A stretch of 64,000 bases of DNA from positions 3,720,001 through 3,784,000 of the forward strand of contig NC_091882.1 of the NCBI RefSeq assembly GCF_019399895.1, read 5' to 3'. The first letter of the stretch is position 1, and every line of letters begins with the position of its first letter. Both the position numbers and the translations under genes were made by a program. The notes under the pieces are model-generated. The model was not told the DNA's origin, made no database searches, and saw only the letters and a list, made by a program, of their open reading frames with translations. This DNA comes from Cardiocondyla obscurior (Eukaryota; Arthropoda; Insecta; Hymenoptera; Formicidae). This document shows positions 48,901 through 62,600 of the stretch, one piece after another.

Positions 48901-51900
48901 ATAAACAGCGCGTAATAACAAAGTATAACCGGATAACGACGGCATAATAATGCGAGTTAACGAAGTGAGCGGGGCCTCGAAATTCTCTTTTCAGACATGC
49001 GATCGTGAGAAGAGCATAAAATGAAAGGCTAATATCTCGCCGGGCATTATTGTAACCGATGCGGAGCCGGCCAACAAAGTTGTAGTTTTTACTCTGTAAT
49101 TACACGGGCGCGGCAATTTGTATATCATTAAAGATACGCGCTATTGAGAATAAAAGTTCCACACGGATCGACGGTGTATCTTTAATAAATTATAATTAAC
49201 CGATAAATAATGACCGAAAAAAAAAAAAAAATAAATAAATAAAAAGTAAAATAAAATTTCTCTTCCAGGCCGGAGAGGAGCACGAGCGTACGCAACGTAC
49301 CTAACATATTTCTCAAACCGTTCCTCCAGATTAATTATTCTTTTAATTCAATCCTCACGCGCATCTTCACTCGCGCGGCATTAATGCGTCGCGTAACGAC
49401 TTCTTAATACTCGGATATCGTCTAATTACCGGCCTCGCGAAGACAAGAGGAGTGGCGAGGATTACCGAAGCGCTCGCATTCGCAGTTAAACCAGCTCGTC
49501 GATCTCTCGCGTCACTCCTCTGTCAAGAGCCCGCGTCGATTCCCTCGTGATAACAATGGCCGCGGATAGCGCAAAAAGTGGGCGGCGTGAATGAAAACGA
49601 GACAGACGGAGAGAAAAAGAGAGAAGGAGCGAGCCTGTGTGTGTACAAGCCACGATCCTGAAAATCGATATCGCGGATACCGAGGTGCTTCCGTGTCGAC
49701 GCTCGTAATTATATGCCGCGGAGCACGATATACCACGTTGCACGATTCCCATTATTGCCATCACGGTAGTGTAACTTATTGTTAGCGAACAGAGCACGAT
49801 GCTCGAGCGTAGATAGAGCGATGGTGTTGAATGACGGGACGCGGTGGAGCGGCCAGAGCTCGAAAGCTTAACCCTTTTGATACGCGAGATCTTTAAAGCG
49901 CGGAGGGCATGGTATTCAGATAGACCGGATTGAAAAGAAACGAAAAAATTACGGGTTTTTTTATTTGCATTTCCGTTTTCTTTTTTTTTTATCCTTATAT
50001 TTTAATTGCGATGATTTAATAATGATCGAACAACTGCGAAACGAATGACGTCAGCGTAGATCACTCGCGATTACGTGTGTGATTGATACGATTTTAAATT
50101 TGTATAACGTACATACGTGTGCTGTAAAATGATATTAAAATGTAGTTAGGTGCACGGGACAATATATTATTTATACGATGATTATGATTTAAGAGACTAG
50201 AAATCACCGGTGAGCATTAGCTAATCGAATCTGTCGAATTAATTAAAATTACAATTGTAGATTTCGCGATTCGTCCCGTTCTATCTGCGATAAGTTATGT
50301 TACGTTGCAAGTAGAGTATAAACGTCAATTATCGCGTATGCTTAGGAATCATTGGTACAGGTTACTTATTATCCCGTGGCGTGGACTAGCGGGCGCGCGT
50401 TTGCGTTCGCAAACCATGACAAATTTCATAACGCCATTTAGATAATTATACATAATTACTACTCATATATACATGTTAATCATTCGTTGAAGTTTCCAAC
50501 GGTACAATCGTTGCAGCCGGATCTTTAACTTCGTTTTGCACGTTGTTTACGATTAAACGAACGGTTCATCGCCGTGACGTTATGGCCCACATTTAATTTT
50601 AACACCGAGAACTTAATTCGAGAGAAATTTCCTCAAATATTTCCGCCGTGTAACGCGCATCGGGACACTCGATCGTAGAAGGGAGAAGTCAACGGAGTTT
50701 ACGCGAGCAGCGTGCAATTAGTTTTCAAATTATTATAAGAAACCGAAGCGACAGGTGTTGCTCAAGCCTAGAGCGCGGCTCTAACAAAGTCATGACTTCG
50801 TTAATCTCGGGATATCGAAAGTACACGAAGCATCGCAATATCGCGGTACGAAGCTCTGTCGGAATATCACGGAGGATCGAGGTTTTTCTCCAGAAATTAC
50901 TTCACGTCCGAATGAATCAATCAGGAACGGTGTTTATGAAGTGAAGGCACCGCTGCTCATCAGCGCGATTATGCAAATTCTTAGCTCGTTATGGCAGATA
51001 GGAGGCCTCGATGCGATATATATATTTTTTTTTTTTCTCTCTCTCTCCCTCTTTCTTCCCTCCCCTCCGGAAAGTAGCGATGGTGCACCGCGCGTCCACG
51101 AGTGCACGTGAGCCTCGCCGTATACGCGTTATATTTCAACGGCGTCGCGGCGATTAATGCAATTTGCAGCTCTCCGCGTCGCAACGCGCATCTTCCTCGG
51201 CTCTAGCGAACCGATGCGGGCGGACCTACCCGTATTATTGCCAGGAGTCGGATGCAAACCGCACCTGCGCGACCCTCGGTGCGCTTTACGCGCGCGCCGC
51301 TTTTATCGAGTGTTATTTATTTCCCTCTTCCTCCTGCTCTCTCTTTTGGAGAACGCAGCGAGAGATATAGAGCCGCATCACGCTTCTATAATCGAGCGTA
51401 CGGCGTGTCACGTTTGCGGAGCAGAAAATTATAATCCGTTGCCGAGAATGTCCGAGTGCCGCGGCAAAGTTCGCGCTTAGAAATCTCGCGGAAATTCCCG
51501 CGTGCTATTTCCGTCGTTAATTTTGCGTAATTAAAAAATTGTTCTTTTCGCACGAAAAGAGGAGGCCGCCTGGAAATCTAACGTAATCTTTCATCCGCGG
51601 GCTACCACGAAATTACAAAATTCATCGGTAAAATTTCGCTACGCGGAATCAAACGGGGGAGAAAAGGGGGAGGGGGAGAGACTGAAAATGGAACAAAACA
51701 CACGCGACTGAATATTCATCGCAGACCGCCCACTGGAATCTTAATTACCGCCTATCTAATTTAACCCGACAACTGACACATAATACATCTTTCTAATGCC
51801 ATATCGTCCAACGTTTTGTTAACATTAATGTTATCCCGCATATTCAACGGTGTATTTTAATATTGTGTCTCCGAGCGATCGTCGCAAACACATGAATTTA

Positions 51901-53019
51901 TGCGAGCATTGTGATATACTGTATCTCGCGATATATTTTTTTGTTTTCGCGTAAACTTTTCGAACACGAGCTGTTTTCTTGGATTATTCCTAGCCAATTA
52001 TTCGTGACAAGGCTCGTTACTTGGCAATCTTTTTTTTTTTTTTATGTATCGTCGATCACGAGCAATGATGAATACGTAATGCGCTATATATATCACGGAT
52101 TTTTTTACATAGATATTGCTTCGAACAAAAGTTGTTAATGACAAAATTACAGATGGTATATCGTATTTACTATTTGTCTCAACAGTATTTTATTTTATTT
52201 AATGAATTAATTAATTAATTTTTATTTTTTTATTTTTTTTTTTTACATAGTTTTAAGTTAAAATTCAATATTAAATGCGGCCATCGAGTTTATCTTATAA
52301 TGGCATCAATGCCAAAGGGATCAAGCACGCCAGGCGGAATTACGTTCGCGCTAAACGGATATTAGAGTGCCGCCTTTTTCCTCGACGCGTCGCTCTTGAG
52401 CGACGGCCGTCGCTGAGCTCCAGGTTCGTTCTCTAAGCTTCACGCTCCGGGCCGCCGCTTTGCGAAGAAAGCAGGTGCGCCTTGAGGCGAGCTCGCTTTC
52501 TTCGAGGGAACTCGCACGAATGTTAATTGTGCGCTATTATTGGCAACGACCGGTCGTGGAATTCCGCTTCTTTGAACTCGATCGGTTCTCATTCCGAGCT
52601 CTCGTCGTGAGGTAAGTTACTTACGTAAAACGCGCGATTACGCGACGGCGTTATGCGCGATAAATAAAAGATACGGAGTCACACCCGGGAGATTTCGTGA
52701 GGAAAACGGTGAGGCAGCATTTCGACGACAATAAACTTGAGCCGCGAGTGAGTCGACATAACGCGAGATGCATTTCTTTGTCCGCCCGACACTTACCGCT
52801 GGGTAAAGTCATCCGGAATGAAAATGTTTGACTGATTAAACAACGGCGCGTCGTAAGTCACGTGCGCGGGTATAAATGCAGCGGGCTTTAAACGTCGTCG
52901 AACGTTTGAGGTAAATCGGTAAATTATTTGTATCGAATCTATGGGCCTCTCGTTATTTTTCTCGCAATAACTCGCACGAGCGTTTTGTACGATCGCTCGT
53001 TGATTATCTGGTGACTTAC

Positions 53020-53067
53020 CTGGGACGCCGACGGATAAGAGTATCCGAATTGCGCGTACGCCGACAT
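53020..53067 (-). CDS. Iro class (mirr or ara/caup): Iroquois homeodomain protein, coding exon 1 (start codon)
   Basis: This exon encodes the first 16 residues, MSAYAQFGYSYPSASQ, the typical start of insect Iroquois proteins. The ATG occupies 53067-53065. It is the first ATG I see in this frame: the open frame continues upstream through a GA-rich leader, but the only start-like triplet noted there is GTG. The base at -3 is G, an acceptable context. The exon ends CAG followed by donor GTAAGT at 53019-53014, phase 0. Continuation into exon 2 gives PSASQ-LLVSGGQP, which reads smoothly for this family. The N-terminus has no known enzymatic role; it precedes the conserved cysteine-rich motif. Confidence 0.93.
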
Positions 53068-53797
53068 GTCTGGAGCTGGTGGACGCCCCGAGTCTACGTG
53101 CAGCTCTCCGTCTTTTTCTCTCTGGACGTGTCGCGGTACCGAAGAGGATCGGGACACAAACGCATCTGCACGCACTACCACACTCCCTCTCGTTCTCTCT
53201 CTCTTTCTCTCTCGCTCTTTCTCTTTCTCTCTCTTTCGCTCCCTCTCTCACTGAGTTTCTACGCGCAATGATAAAGCAGCGGCATTCGGGAAGCGAAACG
53301 GTGCGACGGAACGCGACGAACGTTCGCCGGCGAAGAGTGCCATCAGGCTGCTCCAAAGTCCTGGGCGGCCGCGGTCGGCCACATGACGTTTGCTCCTTCA
53401 GCCACGGGGATTGTCAACGGAACGTCATCGCGGGCTGCTGCCGCGGTACGCGCGCACTTCTAATCCCTGAGTCTCTGACCTCCGAGCTGCTTCCCGCGAC
53501 CGAAGCGAGGAACGGCCTGATCAGCGTAGGCGCGTCACACCGTGGACGATCCTTCTCGCGGATGCGGCACAGAACGGCTCGCGGCTCGCGGCACGTCGCG
53601 TCATGAAAACAGCTGGACACGGGACGCAGCACCGGAACGTGATAGCAGTATCGGGATGACGACGCCGAAGGAAAGGGACGGACATTCGGCTGGTGAAGCG
53701 AGCGAAGCGGTCACGACCGGTTAGATATAGAGAGCTCACAGTTCGTTCGTTCGTTCGGTCCGTCCCCTGCTCTCACAGGGCACTCCACTCTGCGACT
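53068..53797 (-). other. Probable 5' UTR and leader of the Iroquois gene
   Basis: About 730 bases between an initiator-like motif and the ATG. It contains a GA-rich tract (complement of 53183-53250) and a short run of GAAC units (complement of 53741-53757). Several out-of-frame open stretches overlap it, and all look like GC-rich chance frames. A 5' noncoding intron cannot be excluded. Confidence 0.4.
53183..53250 (+). repeat. CT-rich microsatellite (GA-rich in the mRNA leader)
   Basis: Interrupted CT/CTTT repeat lying 115-185 bases upstream of the start codon on the gene's opposite strand. GA tracts near promoters can bind GAGA-type factors. Confidence 0.85.
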
Positions 53798-53799
53798 GA
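53794..53799 (-). promoter_or_regulatory. Initiator-like element TCAGTC
   Basis: Matches the arthropod initiator TCAKTY, with A at 53797 as the would-be +1. I see no TATA box about 30 bases upstream and no convincing downstream promoter element at +28, so this is a weak TATA-less promoter call based on position ahead of exon 1. Confidence 0.3.
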
Positions 53800-56700
53800 C
53801 TCGGCACCACTCACACCACTTCAGCGGGCGCCTCCACTCCGCTCTGTCACGGCTCCCCCTCTGGCGAGGAAATTCGAAAACTACGTTTCTCCCACCGGGG
53901 GGACTATGGGCGGAGATTGTACGAAACGGAGCAATCGCAAAACCGCTCGTTGGCGCGAAGGTAGGATCTATGGACTATTTGGCCGTCCGCAATTGGCTGC
54001 GAGCACTTGGCAAAGGCGGCGGTGCTTTTTGAACGTGCCCATCGACACCCTGACGCCCTTCGTTTCCCCTCTATTCACCATCGGATAACCACCAGGCGAA
54101 CGAACCGTCTGGCGTGATGCGCCGCGACGCCTTGCTGCGCCACGGGATGCTGCACGGCTACGACTGAACAAGGAGAAACGAGTATGTTTACGCGGCTCTA
54201 CTCTTGTCAACTCAACAGCAAAGGACTTAAATAAATCCACATTCCTCCGCCCTTCTTACCCGCGCCGCCCATGCGCCGCCTTTGCGAGGAGAACGGACTA
54301 CTTTCGCACCTATTGTCCGGTTCGCAACATTGCAAAGTACCATAAAGCAAAGATTGTGAAACCTTTTGCGAAACGTCAACGTGACTAGACTCAATTCAGC
54401 TTCGAAGTAGTACAAATAACTTTTTATTTCGACGTAAATTTGTTTTTTTTTTTTCTCGAAAATCCCGATTAAATTAAATAATTACATAATAACGCTATTA
54501 CATTTTTATTTTTTAAATGTACTTAAATATTCACCGATGTAATTCACCGATGTTTTTCAAAACGTTAGTTTTACATTATTAATAATCGACGTAGTATGTT
54601 ATTGACAGAAACCTTGCAAACTTATTGTAAAATCTTTACAATGGGATATTAAGGGATAAAATACGGCTAAGGACAGAACCGTGAAATAAAATTACAAAAT
54701 AAAATATTGTGTTTCCTCGGGACTGACATACGACAAAGATTTGTCCCGGCCCATTGTCATATCGTTGAAAATTTCACGAGAACACTGAACAGATTAGTCA
54801 TGGGATTTACCCCGTACTGTGCTCCTTGGAACAATTTCACGGGTTATTAAATCGAATCAAAACCATTAACCGCGAGCAAAACATTTATCCGCTAAATTAG
54901 AGTGAAAGATTTCTGTTTACCTGCACGCGTAAGAATCTTCCTTATTATCTAAAGTATAACTTATTAAATATTTAAAATTCATTAAAAAGAGAAAAGATAA
55001 TGTCGTTCTTTAAATAGCATAACTATTTTTACAATTTATTAGCCGCGTATATAAAAACTTTTTTTTGTGGAGGAAAAAAAAAAAAAAAAGAAAGAAAGTG
55101 ATTTATATTAAATTCTAGTGGCAGGTTATAATCAATAGCAAAAATATTTAAAGCAACGCACGGAAGTATGCTCGTAGCGAATAGAACAATACGAACAGAC
55201 TAAGCTCCGGTTTTATATAAATACGAATGTCCAGAGAATAAGGGCGAAGGGATGAATGGTCGACGAGGCCGTCGGGGGACAACGAGAAAATAGTAGTTGC
55301 GATGCAACAAGATCTACCGCCGCTAATAGGATTAGCCGACAGGTTGACGAGGTCTTCGAGAGATAAACATCCTTTTGAGGACCTCGTACCTGTATCCCCG
55401 AGGTTCCCCGAGACGGTCACGGGACCCCTCGGATGATTTATTGTTCTGCGTAAACCTGGTGACCTGCCGATCACGCCCTTATAACGAACGAATGGTCACC
55501 GCCATAATGCGAACACTGGAGAAAACCATGTCCTAAAACCGACACGATTGTTACATTGTGGGGAACGTAGCTGGTGCTATAACTTCTCTCAAAGTCATGT
55601 GCGACGTCGAGACCGCACAATAATTCGCTTAATCCTTCTCGTTCTCCGAGGATCATCGTTCGAACAGGAGGCTCACAAAACATCGTATTTTCACCGCACA
55701 TTCGCCGGCGAGCGTGGATTCCGTCCTTTCGGTTCGCGTTAACATGCCGAATTCCCGTGTAAACGCCAAATATACTCGCTAAATGTACATTTGTTATTAA
55801 GGCAATGACAGCCGCGTATACGTGGATGTAATACATTTCATATGAAAATTTGTAATACGAATATAATTAAATGGTTTGAATACATGTATGAAAAACACGT
55901 CTCGATTTAAATTGCTCGATGTTGCCGAAATCGTCTTTTTTATATTTGCGTCAATTTATAAAAATCGCTTCACAAATTTGTCACCGCAGTTCTTATTCTT
56001 TCAAAAGGTGTAATCAAGATATTTGTCAGACAATAAAAGATTTTGGATTTTGTGGAACGTCGTCCGCTTCACTGTGACGGACGTCGAATAATTAAACGAG
56101 AAGAATTACGCGACGAATGCGACGATGACAAAATGAAATGTGGCGGCAGCTGGCGCGCGTGAAAATATCACCCGGATTGTTGAATGTCCATTTGTGTTTC
56201 GCCGTAACATTTATGATTACGGGGGATAAAACAGTGCTCGCGGTTCGTCAGTTTTTATCGTTACACTCGTCCTGTTGTACTTTCAAGCGCGATTCACGGG
56301 CCAAAGTAATAATATCGCGGCAGCAAAAGTTTGCCAATTTTTTTTTTCTTTTTTTTTAATTATATTTACGTCAACGTTCAAACAAAGCGTAAAAATGTAT
56401 TAATAGATTCGGCATCGATATTCATGCGAAAGAATATAAAATTTTTGTGCTTACAAGTCACGCCTCTAATTGGACAGCGACAGCTGTAAATTTCGGCTGG
56501 AATATCTGCGGGCGAACCGCGCGAAATCGTTTGGCGTTTACAGACGTCAAGTTTTTCGAGTCTGATAAAGCGAAGATTTTTCAAAGAAGGAACCGTCGGG
56601 CCCGCGGCCAGGCGTGTTCTTTCACTTGTTCGTAGATCGAGTAAAAGTTAAACGGCCGTGTCCACTCGACCCGTCTCCGACGATAAGAATGCTTAATAAG

Positions 56701-59586
56701 GCACTAAACCACCCCGTACTACCTTCCCTACTTCACTTCCCTTGTTTTCGAAAAGGACGTTCTTCCCTTATCTCGGGATCGGCCTAGTTAGGCGCGCTCT
56801 ATATTTCTTCTCAAATTCATCAGCTCTTCCAATCTTCAGAAACAAATTCCGCAAAGCTATTTTTACGACGAGGGGAAAAAAAAAATTAAATATACAACCG
56901 GAAATCTCGAATCTTTCGAATTCATCTGCAATATATGTATGCATCGAGCTTATTTTCGTTACCACCGTTGTAGTACTTTGGTCAGCTTTTATGGCTATTT
57001 TATGAAATTTTCTCGCCGCAGGGTACGCCGCTCTCGAAAGGCAAATCATTAGTCCTCGACCGCGGTGGTATTATAAAAGCGGGTCTAATTCGAGTGCCGA
57101 ATGGCGCGATTTACACCGTGGAATAAAACAAAAGACTGTTACGTAGGTTTTGTGGGGCGAGGGCACGCCGAGGAAGAAGGAAGCTAATAAGGGGAGGTCC
57201 AGACTGCCCCGGCGCCTTCGGGATACCTTCGAGGAGCACCACAGTTTTATTGGTCGGAACGTCCTTGTTCCTTCGTCCGTCTTTCTCTTCTATGCTACTT
57301 TTGCGTCGGCTTCGTCTTCCTCTTCGGCGCACGGTATGGCCGACCAGAATGTTGCCGTAAAAAAGGCCGCTCCCCTCCCCCTCTCCGTCCCTCCCTTCGC
57401 CTTCCTCGTTCCCGTTTCTCCTCCCGTAGAACGACGAACGAACGACCAACGAAATGTCAACCGTAAACCTCGCGAGGCAACACTAATTAACCCGACCGAA
57501 ATAAACTGCACCGCGCTCAACGGCGCTCCTCCGTCTCCCTTCTCGCTGGTCGAACCTCTTTCTCTTTTGTTCCGCGCGCGGACAGATTCTACAGCCCTCG
57601 GTGGAGTTTTAAGAAATATTTTGGAGCGCTCTTAAAATTCCTCACCGGCCTGCTGTAAAAAACCCGCAAATCACGGGAAGTCGGGCTGAGAGAAGGTGCA
57701 ACGTTCGTAAACTATGTTCTAACTTGCGTCACGAGGGGAGAAATTATTGGAAATTGTGTCAGATGCCTAGACGCGCGGAGTTTTCGCGGATAATAATGGA
57801 TACGTGTCTCGTATTATGCCTGCCGCGTAACACGATGAAGAAAACGTCGTGTAGCAAAGAAAAAAAAAATATATATATATATAGATTTCATCAGTCACCG
57901 CTGGATTTTATCGACACGGATAAATATCACCCCGATGCGTGATCGCTCGGTGAAATAAATCGAGGCTTTTTTGGCATAAGAGTAGGAAACATTGCTTTCA
58001 ATGCGGACGGTAGTACAAAGGGGCAAATCCGGATGACTCCCTTGTTCGCTTTCGTTCTCGCACTCCCGCTTCGAAACAGTCGAATCTGCGGGGTTTCCCC
58101 TATACCGCCCGCTGCCAGGCATTTCCATTTTATTCCGCACGAAAACGAGAGGGACACGTCAACCGCCATACGTAACGCGCGAAGATATCTACGAAAATGC
58201 CTACGCCGATTGTTATTAAAAAACAAAAAAAAAAGAAAAAAAATTAATATCTAAAAAAATTGCACGAATGAGACACTTGAAATAAACTTACATTAATAAA
58301 TGCTTGTGCAACAAACGATTCTTAAATTAAAAAAAAATTAAATTATAAAGTTAAATGACAAAAATTGTCCGCGATTAATATTCATAAACGCTTTAGCGTA
58401 GTGCAGATTTTGTTAGAGTTCAGAAATCAGTTTTCATCGCGGCATTGTGCAACATAGAACGGTCAACTACATTCGGCCGGGCGCGGAACACCGTGAAGAC
58501 ATTGTTCGGGCCTAATTGTCGCGCGGTTTTCGTTAAAAGCGGCGGCCCTCGGCGCGAATGGACACCCATGCGTGTGCACCGACCCTTCGTTCACGTTCCC
58601 CCCGCTGTAACCACCACCCTGTTTATTGTTCCCGGCCGCGCGCGTTTTCGAGCGCTGCAACGTGCAGCGCCGAATAGTCGCGGAGAGCGTCAATAGCGGG
58701 GTGATTATAGCGCACGTGGGAAGAGAGAAAAAAAAAAAAGTAAAACCGCCGGGAAAGGACGGTTAGCGATATTACACGAAAATACTACAAAGCACGCATT
58801 TAGCCGCTATCGCGGTATCGCGATTGCCATTGTACAGCTATTATCCATTGTTTATGAATACAGAAATGTATCGCACGCCTGTTACGAGCATCGCGATGCA
58901 CTTCGCCCTGGATTCCTCGCAGCGTCGACCGCGCGACAGATTTGACGATACGCCCCCGTGGACAAAATAAACGAGCGGCATTACGGAACGGAATAAAATA
59001 TTAAACTACGATAAGAGGATAGCGATTAGTTTAGGTTATCATTCCTCGGGTGAAACAGATCGGCGGGGGCTGAAGGGATAGCAGAAAGCTCGGCTTTCCG
59101 GAGCCCGGCCAGAGCGTTTGTATTTAATGGCCGCGTCAGGAAGTATGCAATTCTTAAGGTTAATACGTTTCCCCGCGAACGCATCGCATGAGTTCACGCG
59201 AAGTTCGTATGAGGAAAACGCCAAGGGACGCACTTCCCAAGTATCCTACCTACGCTTATGGCGATACCGACAGCTCGGACGCGCGTAGAATCGCCCCTTG
59301 CGGCGCGTATGCTGCACGATAGTTCTCGCTCCTGCGGATCGCGCTCTTCCTCCGGCGTCCGCAATCAGGCGCAGGGTATCGCATGAACGGTTCGCCGCGA
59401 TGTTACGTGCCCATGGAAAACGAATAGGTAATTATAACGCATCCATAATGCGGCGGGACAAGGTACCTTCGCGTACGAGAGCACGATCGCGGCTTCTCGG
59501 AAGAGGACTTCTCGCCGACGTTGCTCGAGAGAAAAAGAGAGAAAGAGAGAGAGAGTTCGCGGTTCCCGCGTTGCAAAAAAACGAAG

Positions 59587-59617
<31 letters not shown>

Positions 59618-62600
59618 AAAGAGAGAAGAGAGCTCAAATCGCGCAGTCCTCATTGAAATTCATTTGCGACCGCCTTTCGTCTTCTCCTTGCCCCTTTATC
59701 TCCGGCTCGTTCGTGTGCTCGCACACGGATGTGCGAAGTATTCGAGGCACGACGCGCCGCGAACTGCGCGCGAGAGAACACGAACGGCGTATACAGGCGC
59801 GTGAACACGCACGTTCTGTAATTGCGCTTTATTGCGCGTTACGGCGATTAGAATTAGAGAGCGATCAGGGGGCTCCTCCGACCGAAAACGATGATCGTAA
59901 CAATATCTCTCGACGCTGCTGCCGAGAAAGATTACGCCTCAGCTGACCGCCATGTGCGCACGGCGCGGTATATAATTGATTTTCAAACCTAATAATTCAG
60001 GGAGAAGATATAGCGGATGCAAAAGGAGAAAACGCGGGCGTAGCATCGTGAAATTACGATCGGTGATTTGCGGATGGGATTTTTCCGTGTTTCACGATAA
60101 CGCAGCGCGGCGCCCGAGCGATTATTCTTAAGTACCGGACTGCCACCGTTGGATAGTTTATCGGTCGCCAATCTTGTTAATTACGATTTCCGTAATTAAA
60201 ACTGATATTTATTATTTTTCTTTTTAATTTTGTGAATTATTGCGCGTCTAAGGCGTCATTTGTAAAATCGCAAGAACTGAAATATACGTTAATGATAACA
60301 TATGGGATAATTATTAGGATCTTAATAATTTTAATTCCTCTTTCTTCATCCTCCACTTTCGCGCTGTTATGCTTCGCGGAAAAAACGCTTCGGGTTACCG
60401 TTACATTACAATCACTTTGCGAAAAGTGTAATACGCTCTCGAAGAGTCTCGGCCGCCCTCGTCGCGGGACTCCAGGTCGCAGTGAAACGATTTTCCATAA
60501 AGCAGATCGCACGAGATTCCGGGAGCCATCGCGTGGCGCGATGTCTCGTGTACGCGCACGGCTCCGACCCGCGATTGTATGCAGCAAAGCCGAGGCGGCG
60601 GCGTTGCGTCGGACGCGCCGGGTCGGCCGAGTCGCGGCGAACGGGGATAATGATCGGCGGAAGTGTTCGTGCTAAAATATGCAGATCCGGCTAAAATTAC
60701 TGGAGAAGTACCACCTAGCCGACGCGGCCGACCGGCCACCGAGAGGGCGGCGGGAACTATTGGTGTGCATCGCGCGCTCGCGGCTCGGCCTGGCTCTACT
60801 CGACGTATGCAACTATGCAATAGTTGCCCGAGCGTGGGCGATGGTCGACGGCGATGATTATTCCTCGGCCCGCCTTTCATTCTCGAGGATCGGCAGAGAA
60901 ATCTACAGCGAAGTTTGACGGTTTCACGTAAGCCATTGTGATTCCCATGCGTGAAATCATTTCAACAGATTATCTCTCGATTTCCTTTTTTTTCTCGTTT
61001 TTTTTTTTTATCGGTTTGCGATAGACGATTCTATTGTGTGCTTTGTGGAAATATCAAGCAAAAGTTAAAAAAAAAAAAAAATTACTGAAATAGATTGGAT
61101 AAAATATGTATTTGAATTGAAATTATGCCAAACGTGATTTTAGTATTCGACATGCAAAAAGACTTGAAATTAAATTATTTTATTGCAACTTACGCAGGAT
61201 GTGTGCGCGATGGATAAATTAGCGTTACGATTTGTTTATACGTTACTTGAAAATTAGCATACTCGATTACGGTCTAATTAAGAATAGCCCCGCCTCATTA
61301 TATTCTAGTCGGTACGTCGGCAACGTTAATTCGAACGGTAGAAACGCCGAGGTAGGAACGTCGCCAGCATCTTACGTATGCATAGTGGCTTGTCACAGGA
61401 ACCAATTAACTTCTTTACAAGGAACGACCATTACCTCAGAATGCGTTAAAATGACCGGTGAGAGCAAGGAAATCGCAATGTCAACGGTAAAACCGACGAT
61501 TGCTTAACAAGCGCCGCGACGATTTCCCAACTCTTAACAGCGATTATGGCAACCGAGGGAGAAAAAAAAAATTCGCAAAGAAACTTAATGAATCGTCCTA
61601 ATCGTCTCCAACAATCATTACAATTTATATAACGTCTTCCGTGAAAAAAACTTAAGACAAGTACCGAAAGCACGTTACGTTTATTGAAATTTTTTCAAGC
61701 GAGAATTGAAAGTTTCCTCTAGCATAGTAGTCCCTTATTTAATTACGCTCTTGCGTGATTTGCGTCGAGATCCAATTACGCGCGAGCCTCTAAAAGGATG
61801 ATTGACCGTCGCTGCAGCCGGCAATAACGGCAGATAAAAATGTATCGCGATGTCACGATCGCGGATCGCAGTAAGTGATACACTCGCGCATAAACGAGGA
61901 TTACGCAGCCGCGAAAAAAGAAAAATAAATAAAAGAAAAAGAAAAAATCACCGCGGCGATCGTGTCTCGTGTTCTTTACACGCGTTAACAAACACATGCA
62001 TAGCGCGACGAGCGAGAAATGTATGCCTATTATAATCTGTTAACAAATATCCAAGACAAATTGTTAGCACGCGCTCATGATGATTTATTTTGCCCGACGT
62101 TCAGACATTGTACGCTCGTTTCGAATACCACCGCGCGCGATATCAGATTACCATGAATAATCAAAAAGAAAGAAAGAAAAAAAAATTCCATAAAAGCAGC
62201 TATTTAATGTTTAAGCAATTTAATACCGAGAGAACTCTCTTAACCTTCAGCGGAAGCATAGAGATAAGTATCTACGCCTAAAAGCTCATTAAATCTTCAG
62301 CTTATCGTCGCAATATCAAACACGACGTTTATAGAGTGACACGTAAAATAGCGCTTTATTATTTCTTTTTTTCTTTGTAAAAAAAAAAGAGAAAATGAAA
62401 ATTGCACGTTTCTTGTTAACAAACGACTGTAAGAGCGTGCGGTTGAAATGTTTCTATCGAGTTTAGGCGCGTTAGATTATCCGAAAGATTTTCGTCTAAT
62501 CGTAATATAAACCGTATTATAAATGCGTACAAGGACGGCGAGTGCAGCTCGCTTATTATACCTAATCGATCGCGAATTGTCACGTTCAAAATGGGCTTGT

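Larger units (their letters stand above)
43346..53019 (-). other. Intron 1 (9674 bp)
   Basis: GT-AG intron, phase 0, largest in the gene. No further exon was recognised. It holds a duplicated POU-type module (44826-44878), a duplicated Runt-type module (45829-45937), more octamers (49973, 50971), a CGTCG pentamer array (45051-45075), T-runs near 43.69, 43.86 and 47.17 kb, and an A-run near 49.22 kb. A 198-codon plus-strand frame at 47208-47804 has no recognisable domain. Confidence 0.85.
15320..53797 (-). other. Iro class (mirr or ara/caup): Iroquois-class homeobox gene, whole transcription unit (extent inferred)
   Basis: Five coding exons on the minus strand join in frame into a 649-residue Iroquois protein; a sixth exon and a long 3' UTR are inferred. 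Introns are about 9.7, 6.1, 6.1, 3.5 and (inferred) 6.7 kb. Phases are 0, 0, 2, 1 and 2. Iroquois proteins are nuclear TALE homeodomain transcription factors that pattern the notum, eye, wing veins and neural prepattern in flies. The family call rests on the start peptide, the Cys-rich N-terminal motif, the homeodomain and the Iro box. The outer limits rest only on an initiator-like motif and a polyadenylation hexamer. The mirr versus ara/caup choice is unresolved. Confidence 0.6.

Noticed and set aside
53068..53184. N-terminal extension of the Iroquois frame upstream of MSAYAQFGY
   Set aside because: The upstream start-like codon is GTG and I noted no in-frame ATG; the family normally begins at MSAYAQFGY-type sequence.
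55148..55836. Two abutting minus-strand open frames, considered as a transposon remnant
   Set aside because: No transposase or reverse transcriptase motif, and their first codons are not ATG where I checked.
60679..60918. 80-codon plus-strand frame in a GC-rich patch, considered as a possible exon of a neighbour such as sowah
   Set aside because: No ankyrin repeat or SOWAH-domain pattern, and no flanking splice logic.
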